In this document: piece by piece, positions 26,834 through 34,860 of the stretch
Numbering within the stretch: the stretch's first letter is position 1
Layout: the number at the start of each line of letters is the position of its first letter
Origin: Bacillus sp. FJAT-45350
GTDB lineage: Bacteria; Bacillota; Bacilli; Bacillales; NISU01
Assembly: GCF_002335805.1 (NCBI RefSeq)
Contig: NZ_NISU01000001.1
Location: forward strand, 1,248,079-1,312,078
Length of the DNA stretch: 64,000 nucleotides
Reading direction: 5' to 3'
Program-made: the position numbers and the translations under genes
Notes under the pieces: generated by a model
Database searches by the model: none
What the model was told of the DNA's origin: nothing
The model's input: only the letters and a program-made list of their open reading frames with translations

Positions 26834-27153
26834 TATGTGTTCAAAGCCTTCACTACGTCTTTTAGTAAATTGGGGTCGAATCCGGGCTTTACTTCAATAG
26901 TAACGTGATTGACTATTATGGTTAAGCTGTTTTCAGAGATGGTTGGCGGTTGGTCCTCGACTTTTACTGCCAACCAATTATGAGCCGTGCTATTTTTAAC
27001 AACTGGACGAACTTTCTTAAGCCAGTATCGAAATTGGTGCTCTTTTACATCATTAGCTGCACACCATGCTCGAACTGATTGCCCACTTTCCTTGAAAGAA
27101 GCTACTCGTTCCTGCCATAGTAGCTGCCTTTCACTTTTTTCAGTTTTGGTCAT
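26833..27153 (-). CDS. tnpA: IS66-family accessory protein TnpA
   Basis: 106 residues. The N-terminal helix-turn-helix (RVASFKESGQSVRAWCAAND then EHQFRYWLKK) is the usual IS66 Orf1 layout, probably binding the element ends. AGGGAGG lies before the ATG. Intact although the element has lost its transposase. Confidence 0.93.
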   Translation of the reverse strand: MTKTEKSERQLLWQERVASFKESGQSVRAWCAANDVKEHQFRYWLKKVRPVVKNSTAHNWLAVKVEDQPPTISENSLTIIVNHVTIEVKPGFDPNLLKDVVKALNT

Positions 27154-27289
27154 GAAAAAACCTCCCTAAGTTAATTACTTTAAGGAGATTATCACATATC
27201 ATAGAATCTATTAGAATGTGGGCATTATTTTACGCTTACCTTTTTTGTAACGTAAATATATCAAAGGATGTAAACGAGGAGGGAGTTTG

Positions 27290-27886
27290 ATGAACCGTTT
27301 AAGAAACGTTGATACTGATACACTCTTCCCATACATTATGACATGGGGACTTCTTTTGCTAATCTCATCCTTTTTCGTACCTGTTGTGACGGTCATGTTC
27401 ATTCAGGATTTGCTGTTCTTTTCAGCTGATAACTGGTCCTTTATCCGTCCTGTGGAAGCGTATATCGGTTTCGGTGTCGGAATGATCTGGATTGCGATTG
27501 TTCTGTTTTCTTTTTTGTTTACTAAAATGCACTCGGAAAAGAAAAACCGAACATATAAACTGACTGGACTTCATCTTATCTTATTTGTAGTTGCTTTTCC
27601 TTTGTTTGTATTCTCCATATACCATTATGCCTATTTTGACGAGCATGGCGTTCAGGGTAATTCATTTTGGACCTTATCTGAAGACAGTATTGCGTGGGAT
27701 GAGGTGCAGGAAGTGACAAGGACAGTAGCGGAAAGTTCTCAACGTGTTATGTCATACACGTTCTCCGACGGTGATACCTCTATAACGATTCCTTATGATC
27801 CACAGGATTACCAAACCGTTCAATCTATTAAGCGTGTTGTTAACATTTACAATTGGAACATTACAGATAATGTCGAGGGTGAATAA
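27290..27886 (+). CDS. Membrane protein of unknown function
   Basis: 198 residues. Three hydrophobic segments (about 12-40, 60-80, 95-115) are followed by a soluble C-terminal half of about 80 residues, which probably faces the outside or the cytosol depending on topology. No family is recognised. ATG follows AGGAGGG by 6 nt. The truncated IS66 is inserted about 40 bp upstream and may have separated it from its promoter. Confidence 0.7.
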   Translation: MNRLRNVDTDTLFPYIMTWGLLLLISSFFVPVVTVMFIQDLLFFSADNWSFIRPVEAYIGFGVGMIWIAIVLFSFLFTKMHSEKKNRTYKLTGLHLILFVVAFPLFVFSIYHYAYFDEHGVQGNSFWTLSEDSIAWDEVQEVTRTVAESSQRVMSYTFSDGDTSITIPYDPQDYQTVQSIKRVVNIYNWNITDNVEGE

Positions 27887-28140
27887 AACCAGATAATGGT
27901 CTGTAAAAGGTTGAAAAGGAGGAATTTCTAGTAAAAAAAAGATTCCTAATAATACTTGTTTTAATGATAATTTTTTATATTATCTCTTAATTCGTCATTT
28001 TTTATTTTACTGTCCATAATTTTTCATCCTTTTCCTATGATGGTAGAATTAGTGTATACTTCATTACTATTGATTGCAATTAGTATAGAAAAGCAGATGA
28101 GTAAAATTTCTTGGTAGCTTATGTAAAGGGGTCAAGTGCA

Positions 28141-29070
28141 ATGAATAGAGAGACTATCTTAGAAATAAAAAATCTTTCAAAAAGTATCGGGAAAATTAAT
28201 ATTGTTAAAAATATTTCTTTCCATTTAAACAAAGGTGAGATTAAAGGACTTCTAGGACCTAATGGCTCAGGAAAAACAACCATATTAAAAATGTTAGTAG
28301 GTTTATTAAGGCCTACCTCAGGAAGTATAAAGGTTCAAGGGAAAGACATTCAGGACGATTTTGAAAGAGCAATTCGAAATGTAGGAGCAATTATAGAAAA
28401 TCCTGAGCTATATGAATACTTATCAGGTTATGATAATTTACAAATTTTCTATCGAAGCGCTCCCGATGTACCCGAAAGTAGAGTAGAAGAAGTGATTGAA
28501 TTATTAGGAATGGATGACTACATTGATGATAAGGTCAAAACCTACTCCCTTGGGATGTTACAAAGACTGGGATTAGCACAAGCGATGTTACATCGTCCTG
28601 CGATCTTATTATTAGATGAACCGACAAATGGTCTTGATCCTTCGGGGATTCAAGACCTCAGGAAACACTTAAAAATGCTTGCTGATGAAGGGACAGCGAT
28701 TATTATTTCAAGTCATTTATTAGCTGAGATTGAAATGATCTGTGATAGTGTTCTCATTCTTGACGATGGAATGATGGTGAGTGATGAAGATCTTGAAGTG
28801 TTTAGAAATGATTCGGACCAGGAAAGTGTATACCGGTTTAAGGTTTTAGAAGTAGACAAGCTAAAGCAATTTATAGCAATTCATCCTAAATATGCTCAAT
28901 CAATTGAAATTGTTTCAGATGGTTTTTCTATCCATTTATCAGAACTTGAGGTAGCCACCGTCAATCAACTACTAGTAGAAAATAATATCAGTGTTGTTGG
29001 TATAGAAAAGTATAAAACATCATTAGAACAGGCTTTTCTAGCACGCCTTACTAAAGCAAAAAGGGGTTAA
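28141..29070 (+). CDS. ABC transporter ATP-binding protein (BcrA-like)
   Basis: 309 residues. Walker A GPNGSGKTT near residue 42, signature YSLGMLQRLGLAQAM, Walker B ILLLDEPTNGLD and the switch His in IISSHLL are all intact. The C-terminal 90 residues form the DUF4162-like extension seen in bacitracin and peptide-antibiotic exporters. ATG 28141 is chosen because it begins the conserved N-terminus after AAAGGGG. The permease gene starts 2 bp after its stop, so they make one exporter. Confidence 0.93.
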   Translation: MNRETILEIKNLSKSIGKINIVKNISFHLNKGEIKGLLGPNGSGKTTILKMLVGLLRPTSGSIKVQGKDIQDDFERAIRNVGAIIENPELYEYLSGYDNLQIFYRSAPDVPESRVEEVIELLGMDDYIDDKVKTYSLGMLQRLGLAQAMLHRPAILLLDEPTNGLDPSGIQDLRKHLKMLADEGTAIIISSHLLAEIEMICDSVLILDDGMMVSDEDLEVFRNDSDQESVYRFKVLEVDKLKQFIAIHPKYAQSIEIVSDGFSIHLSELEVATVNQLLVENNISVVGIEKYKTSLEQAFLARLTKAKRG

Positions 29071-29072
29071 TA

Positions 29073-29840
29073 ATGAATTACTTTTTTAATCTTGTGTTCA
29101 ACGAAAATGTAAAGATATACAAACGTCCGAGAGCATGGGTATTACTCGGTTTGTTAGTAGTTATGAATCTTTTTATTGCGATGGTAATGAGGTATATATT
29201 TTTCGATACAAATTTTACTTTTTGGGATCATGTAAACACTAGTACTTTTATTATATTTGTGTTGAATTTTATTTCTATTATTATTGCAGGTGATATAGTT
29301 TCTAGTGAATTTTCGTCAGGAACGATCAAGCTTGTCTTAATTCGTCCAGCAAGTCGCTTAAAAATTATTTTATCAAAATATGTTGCTGTCCTCTTGTTTA
29401 GCGTTTTAGTCGTTAGTATTCATTTACTATCCACGTTGATATTTGGAGGTATCTTCTTTTTTAACAGTGTGTTAGTGCTGGATCCTCCCTTTATTATAAA
29501 CATTATCTTGAAATATGGATTTGGCTTTATAGAAATGATCGTTATTTCGTCTTTTGCTATGATGTTATCAGTTGTCACTCGAAGTAGTGTATTTTCAGTC
29601 TCGGTTCCTATCTTCTTATTAATGTCTGTAACTTTAGTAATAGAGTTACTTGTTCACTATAATATTCATATTGGTAAATATATTTTATTTGCAAACACGA
29701 ACTTAACACAGTACTTCCTTGGTATACCTAAATTTGAAGGAATGACATTACAATTCTCAATTATGATCATTGTTATACATATGGTTGTCTTTTTTATTGT
29801 GTCATTTGTTAGTTTTTCTAAAAGAGATGTGAATGTATAA
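29073..29840 (+). CDS. ABC-2 type transporter permease
   Basis: 255 residues with six transmembrane helices. The GDIVSSEFSSGTIKLVLIRPASR segment is the amphipathic ABC-2 signature. Its gene is directly behind the ATPase gene (2-bp gap), and the TAATAATG junction implies coupling. Together they resemble BcrAB-type self-protection or resistance exporters. The substrate is unknown. Confidence 0.92.
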   Translation: MNYFFNLVFNENVKIYKRPRAWVLLGLLVVMNLFIAMVMRYIFFDTNFTFWDHVNTSTFIIFVLNFISIIIAGDIVSSEFSSGTIKLVLIRPASRLKIILSKYVAVLLFSVLVVSIHLLSTLIFGGIFFFNSVLVLDPPFIINIILKYGFGFIEMIVISSFAMMLSVVTRSSVFSVSVPIFLLMSVTLVIELLVHYNIHIGKYILFANTNLTQYFLGIPKFEGMTLQFSIMIIVIHMVVFFIVSFVSFSKRDVNV

Positions 29841-30006
29841 ATTTATTTTTAAAGTTATTGAGCATTCTTCGTATAGAGGAATGTTTTATTTTTGTTGAAA
29901 TGAGTATTTAACAACAAAAATATTATTCAAATTAATAAAAATTTATTGTAAAACGATAAATTGTTTGTTAAATTGAAAATGACAATAAATAAGTGAGGTG
30001 CTTTTT

Positions 30007-30483
30007 ATGAAACGAGGTTCAACAATTTTTTTAAAGATAGCGGTTTTCCTTATTGGATTTCCTGTTCTTGCTTTGTGTATATTGGGTTTGCCTTGGATAG
30101 TTAATAATCCCGTAAATCCAGATTATGCACATGTACTATATCCCATTATTATAGGTATTTATTTATCTGTAATACCTTTTTTCGTTGCATTGTATCAGGC
30201 GTTTAAACTTTTAAACTATATTGACAAGTCCCTAGCTTTCTCTGAAGTGTCTGTTAAAGGCCTAAAGGTTATTAAATTCTGTGCTGTGTCAATCAGTGGT
30301 TTATATCTAGTAATTATGCCGTTTGTTTTTCTCGTAGCAGAACTAGACGATGCCCCAGGTCTTATAATCATTGGAATGGTCCCTATGTTTGCCTCAATGA
30401 TAATCGCAGTATTCGCTGCTGTTCTTCAAAGGCTTTTACAAGAAGCGATTGATATAAAATCAGAAAATGATTTAACAGTGTGA
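30007..30483 (+). CDS. DUF2975 membrane protein
   Basis: 158 residues with four transmembrane helices and the DUF2975 pattern (YIDKSLAFSEVSVKGLKVIKFCA). ATG 30007 follows GTGAGGTG by 5 nt; the GTG at 29998 lies within that site. In Bacillus such proteins are regularly encoded just ahead of a small XRE-type regulator, as here (10 bp apart). The partner's DNA binding may be controlled by the membrane protein. Confidence 0.85.
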   Translation: MKRGSTIFLKIAVFLIGFPVLALCILGLPWIVNNPVNPDYAHVLYPIIIGIYLSVIPFFVALYQAFKLLNYIDKSLAFSEVSVKGLKVIKFCAVSISGLYLVIMPFVFLVAELDDAPGLIIIGMVPMFASMIIAVFAAVLQRLLQEAIDIKSENDLTV

Positions 30484-30493
30484 GGTGTAAACA

Positions 30494-30715
30494 ATGGCAA
30501 TTATAATCAATATTGATGTGATGCTCGCTAAAAGGAAAATGAGTGTAACAGAACTTTCAGAAAGGGTTGGAATCACAATGGCTAATCTTTCTATATTGAA
30601 AAATGGAAAGGCAAAAGCAATTCGATTTTCCACTTTAGAAGCTATTTGTAAGGCCTTGGACTGCCAACCTGGGGATATTCTTGAATATCAAGGTGAAACG
30701 GAAAATAAGGATTAA
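30494..30715 (+). CDS. Small XRE-family regulator (YozG-like)
   Basis: 73 residues, almost entirely one Cro/C1-type helix-turn-helix: MSVTELSERVGITMANLSIL then FSTLEAICKALDCQPGDIL. It is the usual partner of DUF2975 proteins. GTGAGGTG precedes the ATG. Confidence 0.92.
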   Translation: MAIIINIDVMLAKRKMSVTELSERVGITMANLSILKNGKAKAIRFSTLEAICKALDCQPGDILEYQGETENKD

Positions 30716-30805
30716 GTCTACGTCAGTGATGAAGTGATAAAATAATAGGGTGATTAAATTGGTTATCTGTTTGGTATTTGGAGACAAGAAGTTAGTTTAC
30801 ACTGA

Positions 30806-31375
30806 ATGGAATGGTCTCAATTGATTTTGTTGTTAATAGTGTTAATAATTTTTCTACCATTTATAGGTTTTTTTCTATACAATTTTTCAAAACATATGGG
30901 TGTTATTTTTATTTCATCTCCTTTAGTTTTAATTGTACTTGTAGTCGGTTGGTGGGTCTTAGCAACCAACCATTACTTCGTATCTTCGACAAATCTAGAG
31001 TATGAATCTATCGGGGAGTTTCGCTTACAAGAAACAATAACAAAAGAACGCATCAATGGTTTTGGTTCGTTTGAAAAAAGGGAGAAAGTTGATGGCTATT
31101 CTTATGTTTATGAAGATTTTTTTCTAAGTATAGACAAAGAGTATAAAATTGTTTCGTTGTCAGTCGGCGGAGCCCCTATTGAAACAAGCTCTGGACTAAA
31201 AGTAGGGGACACCATAAAAAAAGCCAAACAAATATATGGTAATAGTTATTATTCGTATCGAGAAATGGGACTTGGAATAGCTATGGTTTACGTGGATAGG
31301 GATAATAAACAAAAGCTTACGTTATGGAGCCAAGATGACAATACTGTCGCAAACATATGGTTATCTGTATATTGA
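30806..31375 (+). CDS. Membrane-anchored protein of unknown function
   Basis: 189 residues. Two N-terminal transmembrane helices (about 5-25 and 33-52) are followed by a soluble beta-rich domain with a GLKVGDTIKKAKQIYGNSYY segment, resembling the short repeat found in some lipoprotein/SmpA-like folds. No convincing ribosome binding site precedes the ATG, and an in-frame stop lies immediately upstream, so translation may be weak. Function unknown. Confidence 0.68.
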   Translation: MEWSQLILLLIVLIIFLPFIGFFLYNFSKHMGVIFISSPLVLIVLVVGWWVLATNHYFVSSTNLEYESIGEFRLQETITKERINGFGSFEKREKVDGYSYVYEDFFLSIDKEYKIVSLSVGGAPIETSSGLKVGDTIKKAKQIYGNSYYSYREMGLGIAMVYVDRDNKQKLTLWSQDDNTVANIWLSVY

Positions 31376-31667
31376 CAAAACCAGCTCAAAGTAAAATATG
31401 AAACTTGTGTTGCTACGTATAATTGATACATTCTAAGTTAATGTGAATATATACACTTACGGGTGCGTGTCTACAACAACGTCAGAAACGTTTTTTACTT
31501 ACGGGGCAGAATAGTACAATGAGAAAACCATTTTTAACGGTATTAATATTGTATTTGGTATATTTTAATTGATAAACTGGGGAAAATGGTGAGGTTAAGA
31601 ATATTTATAGATTTGTAAAAGGAGCATTCCTGTTAGAAGGTTTTTCGGGGACTTGAACAAAAAAGAG

Positions 31668-31733
31668 CCCTCTTGGTATGATACGGGGTGTCAAATCTGG
31701 ACGAATTGACCCCTAATTTAGTAACCAAGGAGG
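31668..31733 (+). promoter_or_regulatory. Hairpin sequestering the transposase ribosome binding site
   Basis: CCTCTTGGT (31669-31677) pairs with ACCAAGGAGG (31724-31733, one bulged G) and GGGG(TG)TCAA pairs with TTGACCCC inside it. The outer 3' arm is the GGAGG of the IS110 transposase. A transcript entering from outside would have this site masked. Confidence 0.6.
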
Positions 31734-31741
31734 ACTCCACA

Positions 31742-33019
31742 ATGGATTTTAAACAAAATCAGAAAATAAATCAAGTCACTGAAGAAACCCTCGTTGTCGG
31801 AATCGACATCGCAAAGCGTACACATTTCTCCTGCTTTGTTGACGACCGTGGACGGATACTCCAGAAATCATTCTCTATTACACAGTCACATCAAGGGTTT
31901 GAGTCATTTTATGATCGAATTCTCAAAGCATTAAGAGAGCATGGAAAAACAGAAGTTCTAGTAGGAATTGAACCAACTGGCCATTATTGGTTAAACTTAG
32001 CCTACTTTCTTGAGGAACGAGGCATTCCGCTTGTCATGACCAATCCAATGCACGTTAAGCGTTCAAAGGAGTTAGATGACAATCTGCCTACAAAGCATGA
32101 TCGTAAAGACGCGCTAGTGATTGCTCGACTATTAAAAGACGGACGTTTTAGTTATCCTCGTATTCTAAAAGATGTCGAAGCTGAACTTCGCGTCGGATCA
32201 ACGTTTAGAAGTAAGTTGACGGAGGAACTGGGAGCCGTTAAAAACATGATGATTCGCTGGTTGGACCGCTATTTTCCTGAATTCACTCAAGTCTTTCCCT
32301 CTTTCGGAAAGATGGCTTTGGCCGTACTCGAATGTACGCCATTCCCAAGTGATCTCTACCAAAAACAACCTGATGAATTACTTGTGATGTATCGTCAAGT
32401 AGAGGGGATGAAATCTCCTCAGAAGCCCAAAGCTGTGCGTCTCATTGAAGTCGCAGCTCACTCGATTGGAGTAACAGAAGGACGTAAGATGGCCCGTTTT
32501 GAAATTGCCACACTCGTTCAACGTTATCACCAATTAGAACAAGAAATTGAAAGCATCACCCAAAGCTTAGTTGAGCTCGTCAAAACGTCTGTAGAATATG
32601 AATGGCTTTCAACAGTTAATGGACTCGGAGACACTACCATCGTTGATCTATTAGCTGAAATCGGCAGCTTTTCACATTATGAGGATCCACGCCAACTTAT
32701 CAAACTCGCGGGACTCACATTGCGTGAAAATTCGTCTGGGCAGCACAAAGGTCAAAAACGTATCTCTAAACGAGGCAGAAGGAAGCTACGCGCCCTCCTG
32801 TTTCGAGTGATGATGCCAATGATCCGTCATAACGAAGCCTTTCGTAAACTACATGAATATTACACAAATCGCACAGTCAACCCGTTACGAAAGAAACAAT
32901 CAATTGTGGTCCTTTGCGGAAAACTATTAAAAGTATTACATGGAATCAGTACGAAGCATAAAGCATTCGATGCACAAAGAATGATGAGGGATGTACCTAG
33001 TCTCGAAGAGGCTATGTAG
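31742..33019 (+). CDS. IS110-family transposase (DEDD / RuvC-like with serine domain)
   Basis: 425 residues. The N-terminal RuvC-like DEDD domain shows Asp in VVGIDIAKRTH near residue 22, Glu in GIEPTGHYW, and the KHDRKDALVIARL segment. The C-terminal Tnp domain has KLAGLTLRENSSGQHKGQ with the conserved Ser, then KRGRRKLRALLF. ATG at 31742 follows AAGGAGG. The enzyme is expected to act with an element-encoded bridge RNA. Confidence 0.95.
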   Translation: MDFKQNQKINQVTEETLVVGIDIAKRTHFSCFVDDRGRILQKSFSITQSHQGFESFYDRILKALREHGKTEVLVGIEPTGHYWLNLAYFLEERGIPLVMTNPMHVKRSKELDDNLPTKHDRKDALVIARLLKDGRFSYPRILKDVEAELRVGSTFRSKLTEELGAVKNMMIRWLDRYFPEFTQVFPSFGKMALAVLECTPFPSDLYQKQPDELLVMYRQVEGMKSPQKPKAVRLIEVAAHSIGVTEGRKMARFEIATLVQRYHQLEQEIESITQSLVELVKTSVEYEWLSTVNGLGDTTIVDLLAEIGSFSHYEDPRQLIKLAGLTLRENSSGQHKGQKRISKRGRRKLRALLFRVMMPMIRHNEAFRKLHEYYTNRTVNPLRKKQSIVVLCGKLLKVLHGISTKHKAFDAQRMMRDVPSLEEAM

Positions 33020-33345
33020 TCTGCATCTCCTTGAATGAACTAGACAATTGGATGACACGGAGAAGCTGGCACTATTTTCACCATTCGACCTAGAGTCCCT
33101 AAAGGAGCTTCGCTAGCCTCTGCCTTATGACTAGACCGAACGAAGGAATGTAGGCACACAGATGTCCAGAGACATGGGAGGGTACGTCATCATAAGCTAC
33201 GCAGAGATCCATGGTGCATCGTATATTTCTTCAACGCTACTTACATTAATATCCAGTAGTGACCGCGTAGCGCACCCATAGATTGGAATAGTTTCACATA
33301 ATTTTAAATTACTGTTAGAGGTCGTGTCGAAAAATATTTTTTTGA
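33020..33345 (+). ncRNA. Candidate bridge/seek RNA region of the IS110 element
   Basis: About 325 bp without an open frame, more GC-rich than the surroundings, lying between the transposase stop and the probable right end. In IS1111-type members of IS110 the guide RNA is encoded in this position. Several short self-complementary segments are visible, but I cannot fold it reliably here. Confidence 0.4.
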
Positions 33346-33404
33346 CACCTCACAAACGGGTCAAACCGTTGATATATCAATATTTATAGAGGGAGTGTTC
33401 AATT

Positions 33405-33839
33405 ATGGTTGGAGTAGAATTAAATATGGTTGTGAAAGATAGCTTAAAAGCATTGGAATTATACGAAAATATATTTGATATCGAGCGTGTGGAGGTTTCA
33501 AACTTTCCTCGTGGTGAAAATGAGGTAGTTTTTACCCTATACAACGTTCACTTTCATATGCTAGATGAAAACCCAAAATTCCATTTGATCGCACCAAAAC
33601 CTGACGACCCTAAGACTAGTTGGTTTAATGTTACAGTCCCAGACATTAAGGAGACTTATGCAAAGGCGATGAATTTAGGTTGTACAGAGGTGCAACCTGT
33701 GACTGAGATTCATGACTACGGAGTTTCGAACGCCATATTCATGGACACCTTTGGTTATATATGGATGCTGCATCAAGTACATAAAGAGGTTAGTCACGAA
33801 GAACGTATACAGCTTTGGGAGGAAAAAAGGGAGAATTAA
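33405..33839 (+). CDS. VOC-family (glyoxalase/PhnB-like) protein
   Basis: 144 residues built of two beta-alpha-beta-beta-beta units: NMVVKDSLKALELYENIF at the start and WFNVTVPDIKETYAKAMNLG in the second half, ending with DTFGYIWMLHQV. This is the PhnB/YaeR-like branch. Metal ligands are not clear, so no reaction is assigned. GAGGGAG precedes the ATG. Confidence 0.85.
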   Translation: MVGVELNMVVKDSLKALELYENIFDIERVEVSNFPRGENEVVFTLYNVHFHMLDENPKFHLIAPKPDDPKTSWFNVTVPDIKETYAKAMNLGCTEVQPVTEIHDYGVSNAIFMDTFGYIWMLHQVHKEVSHEERIQLWEEKREN

Positions 33840-33871
33840 TCGGTGTATTTTAAGAAAAGTGAGGATATTTT

Positions 33872-34309
33872 GTGTTATATACAACAATTGTTTTAATTGC
33901 TCTTTTGCTAATTTTGTGTTTCATGCCTAAGTATATGAAAAAAAGAGATATGTACATAATATGGATTAGCTTTTCTTTCCTTGAAATTGTCGTTGATTAT
34001 TATTTGGGTCATGTATTCGAGCTATATCATTTTGCTGGAGAAGCTGATAAGCTAAGTCCTGAAGCTTTTACCACTAAACTTTTTATGTCACCTTTATTTG
34101 CAATCCTATTTTTGAACTTTATGCCTAAACAAACTCCACGATTTATCCTATATTGGATAGGTTGGGTTGTGTTTTCTACCTTTTTCGAATGGACTACTGT
34201 GTATTTCGATTATCTAACATATACAGGATGGAAATTATGGTACTCCTTTATTTTTTATGTATTAATTTTTCCTATTGTTAGATGGCACTACCTATATATA
34301 AAACACTAA
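33872..34309 (+). CDS. CBO0543-family membrane protein
   Basis: 145 residues with four or five transmembrane helices; the conserved end region shows FFEWTTVYFDYLTYTGWKLW. GTG at 33872 follows AGTGAGGAT. It is the second CBO0543-like protein in the window, shorter than the one at 23329. Function unknown. The VOC gene ends 32 bp upstream. Confidence 0.75.
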   Translation: MLYTTIVLIALLLILCFMPKYMKKRDMYIIWISFSFLEIVVDYYLGHVFELYHFAGEADKLSPEAFTTKLFMSPLFAILFLNFMPKQTPRFILYWIGWVVFSTFFEWTTVYFDYLTYTGWKLWYSFIFYVLIFPIVRWHYLYIKH

Positions 34310-34408
34310 ATTATTAGCCCTAGTTCGTATTTCTTGAACAAACTGGGGCACTAGCTGTTCAGCAGGAGCAGTCATATGTGTGGTTGCTCTAACAAGAATG
34401 TTTCTTTA

Positions 34409-34437
34409 TTGATATTTACTTATAAATAAAGTATATT
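34409..34437 (+). promoter_or_regulatory. Sigma-A-type promoter of the mph leader
   Basis: TTGATA (34409-34414), a 17-bp spacer, then TATATT (34432-34437). It is one of the best consensus promoters in the window and sits 33 bp before a strong ribosome binding site and a 15-codon ORF. Confidence 0.8.
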
Positions 34438-34470
34438 GTTTATACATAATTGAAAGGAGGGTTATTATAA

Positions 34471-34518
34471 ATGATGCATGCAGGAAGATTACGCCAGAAA
34501 GCTTTGAACAATAAGTAA
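34471..34518 (+). CDS. 15-residue leader peptide with RLR stalling motif
   Basis: GAAAGGAGGG at 34452-34461 precedes ATG 34471. The peptide is MMHAGRLRQKALNNK. The Arg-Leu-Arg at positions 6-8 is the +X+ motif at which macrolide-bound ribosomes stall, as known for ErmD-type leaders (which carry MRLR). Its coding sequence runs into a hairpin whose 5' arm begins two codons after the motif. The downstream gene is a macrolide phosphotransferase, which fits induction by the drug. Confidence 0.75.
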   Translation: MMHAGRLRQKALNNK

Positions 34519-34545
34519 CTTAATATGTTCAAAGGCTTTGTTTTC
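34498..34545 (+). terminator. Leader hairpin 1 (attenuator candidate)
   Basis: AAAGCTTTGAACA (34498-34510) pairs with TGTTCAAAGGCTTT (34526-34539) with one bulged G, followed by GTTTTC. The 5' arm is within the leader ORF. A ribosome held at the Arg-Leu-Arg codons (34486-34494) would cover the beginning of this arm and prevent the hairpin. Confidence 0.72.
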
Positions 34546-34623
34546 ATAAAACAGAGTAAACGGGAGTAGTCTGCACATTTTTAATAATCTTCAACGGGAA
34601 AGTATTCGCTTTTTTAGAAGAAG

Positions 34624-34652
34624 AAAGGCAGATAATCGTCTGTCTTTTTTCT
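34624..34652 (+). terminator. Leader hairpin 2, terminator-like
   Basis: AGGCAGA and TCTGTCT form a 7-bp stem (one G-U), immediately followed by TTTTT. It lies between the leader ORF and mph. Confidence 0.7.
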
Positions 34653-34715
34653 TATGTCTTTTTTTTATTCATATAAAAGAAGACTTCTATTTGTATTGCC
34701 TCGTTTACTCTTTAC

Positions 34716-34747
34716 CACAGACAGGAGACTTTCTGTGTTTTTTTATT
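34716..34747 (+). terminator. Leader hairpin 3, terminator-like
   Basis: CACAGA and TCTGTG arms followed by TTTTTTTT. This is the third hairpin with a T-run between the leader promoter and mph. The gap to the mph start is about 110 bp. Confidence 0.65.
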
Positions 34748-34860
34748 ATATATTCCTTTGATTGTATAACAGGTAACTATTCTGATTATGAATATCAAAA
34801 AGAAATTGAATGAATACAACAACAAGAACGACATGAAAAATATCTTTGGAGGTAATGAAC

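Larger units (their letters stand above)
26221..27239 (-). mobile_element. Internally deleted IS66-family element, 1019 bp
   Basis: Both ends are present (GTAAGCGTAAAATA inverted repeats) and are flanked by an exact 8-bp target duplication, CTTTTTTG (26213-26220 and 27240-27247), the length typical of IS66. It keeps tnpA, tnpB and the first about 43 codons of tnpC. Roughly 1.4-1.5 kb of the tnpC transposase gene expected for a full element is missing. It is non-autonomous. Confidence 0.92.
31655..33345 (+). mobile_element. IS110-family element (approximate limits)
   Basis: Contains one DEDD transposase with a short 5' and a long (about 325 bp) 3' noncoding part. A shared subterminal GGTGTCAAA occurs in inverted orientation near both sides (31687 and 33344 regions). 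IS110 elements make no clear target duplication, so exact ends cannot be fixed by eye. Confidence 0.7.

Noticed and set aside
33234-33275. Possible REP-type repeat shared with 14890-15000 (GCGTAGCGC, GTAGTGGCTCCGC)
   Set aside because: Matches are short and inexact, and one copy is inside the IS110 tail.
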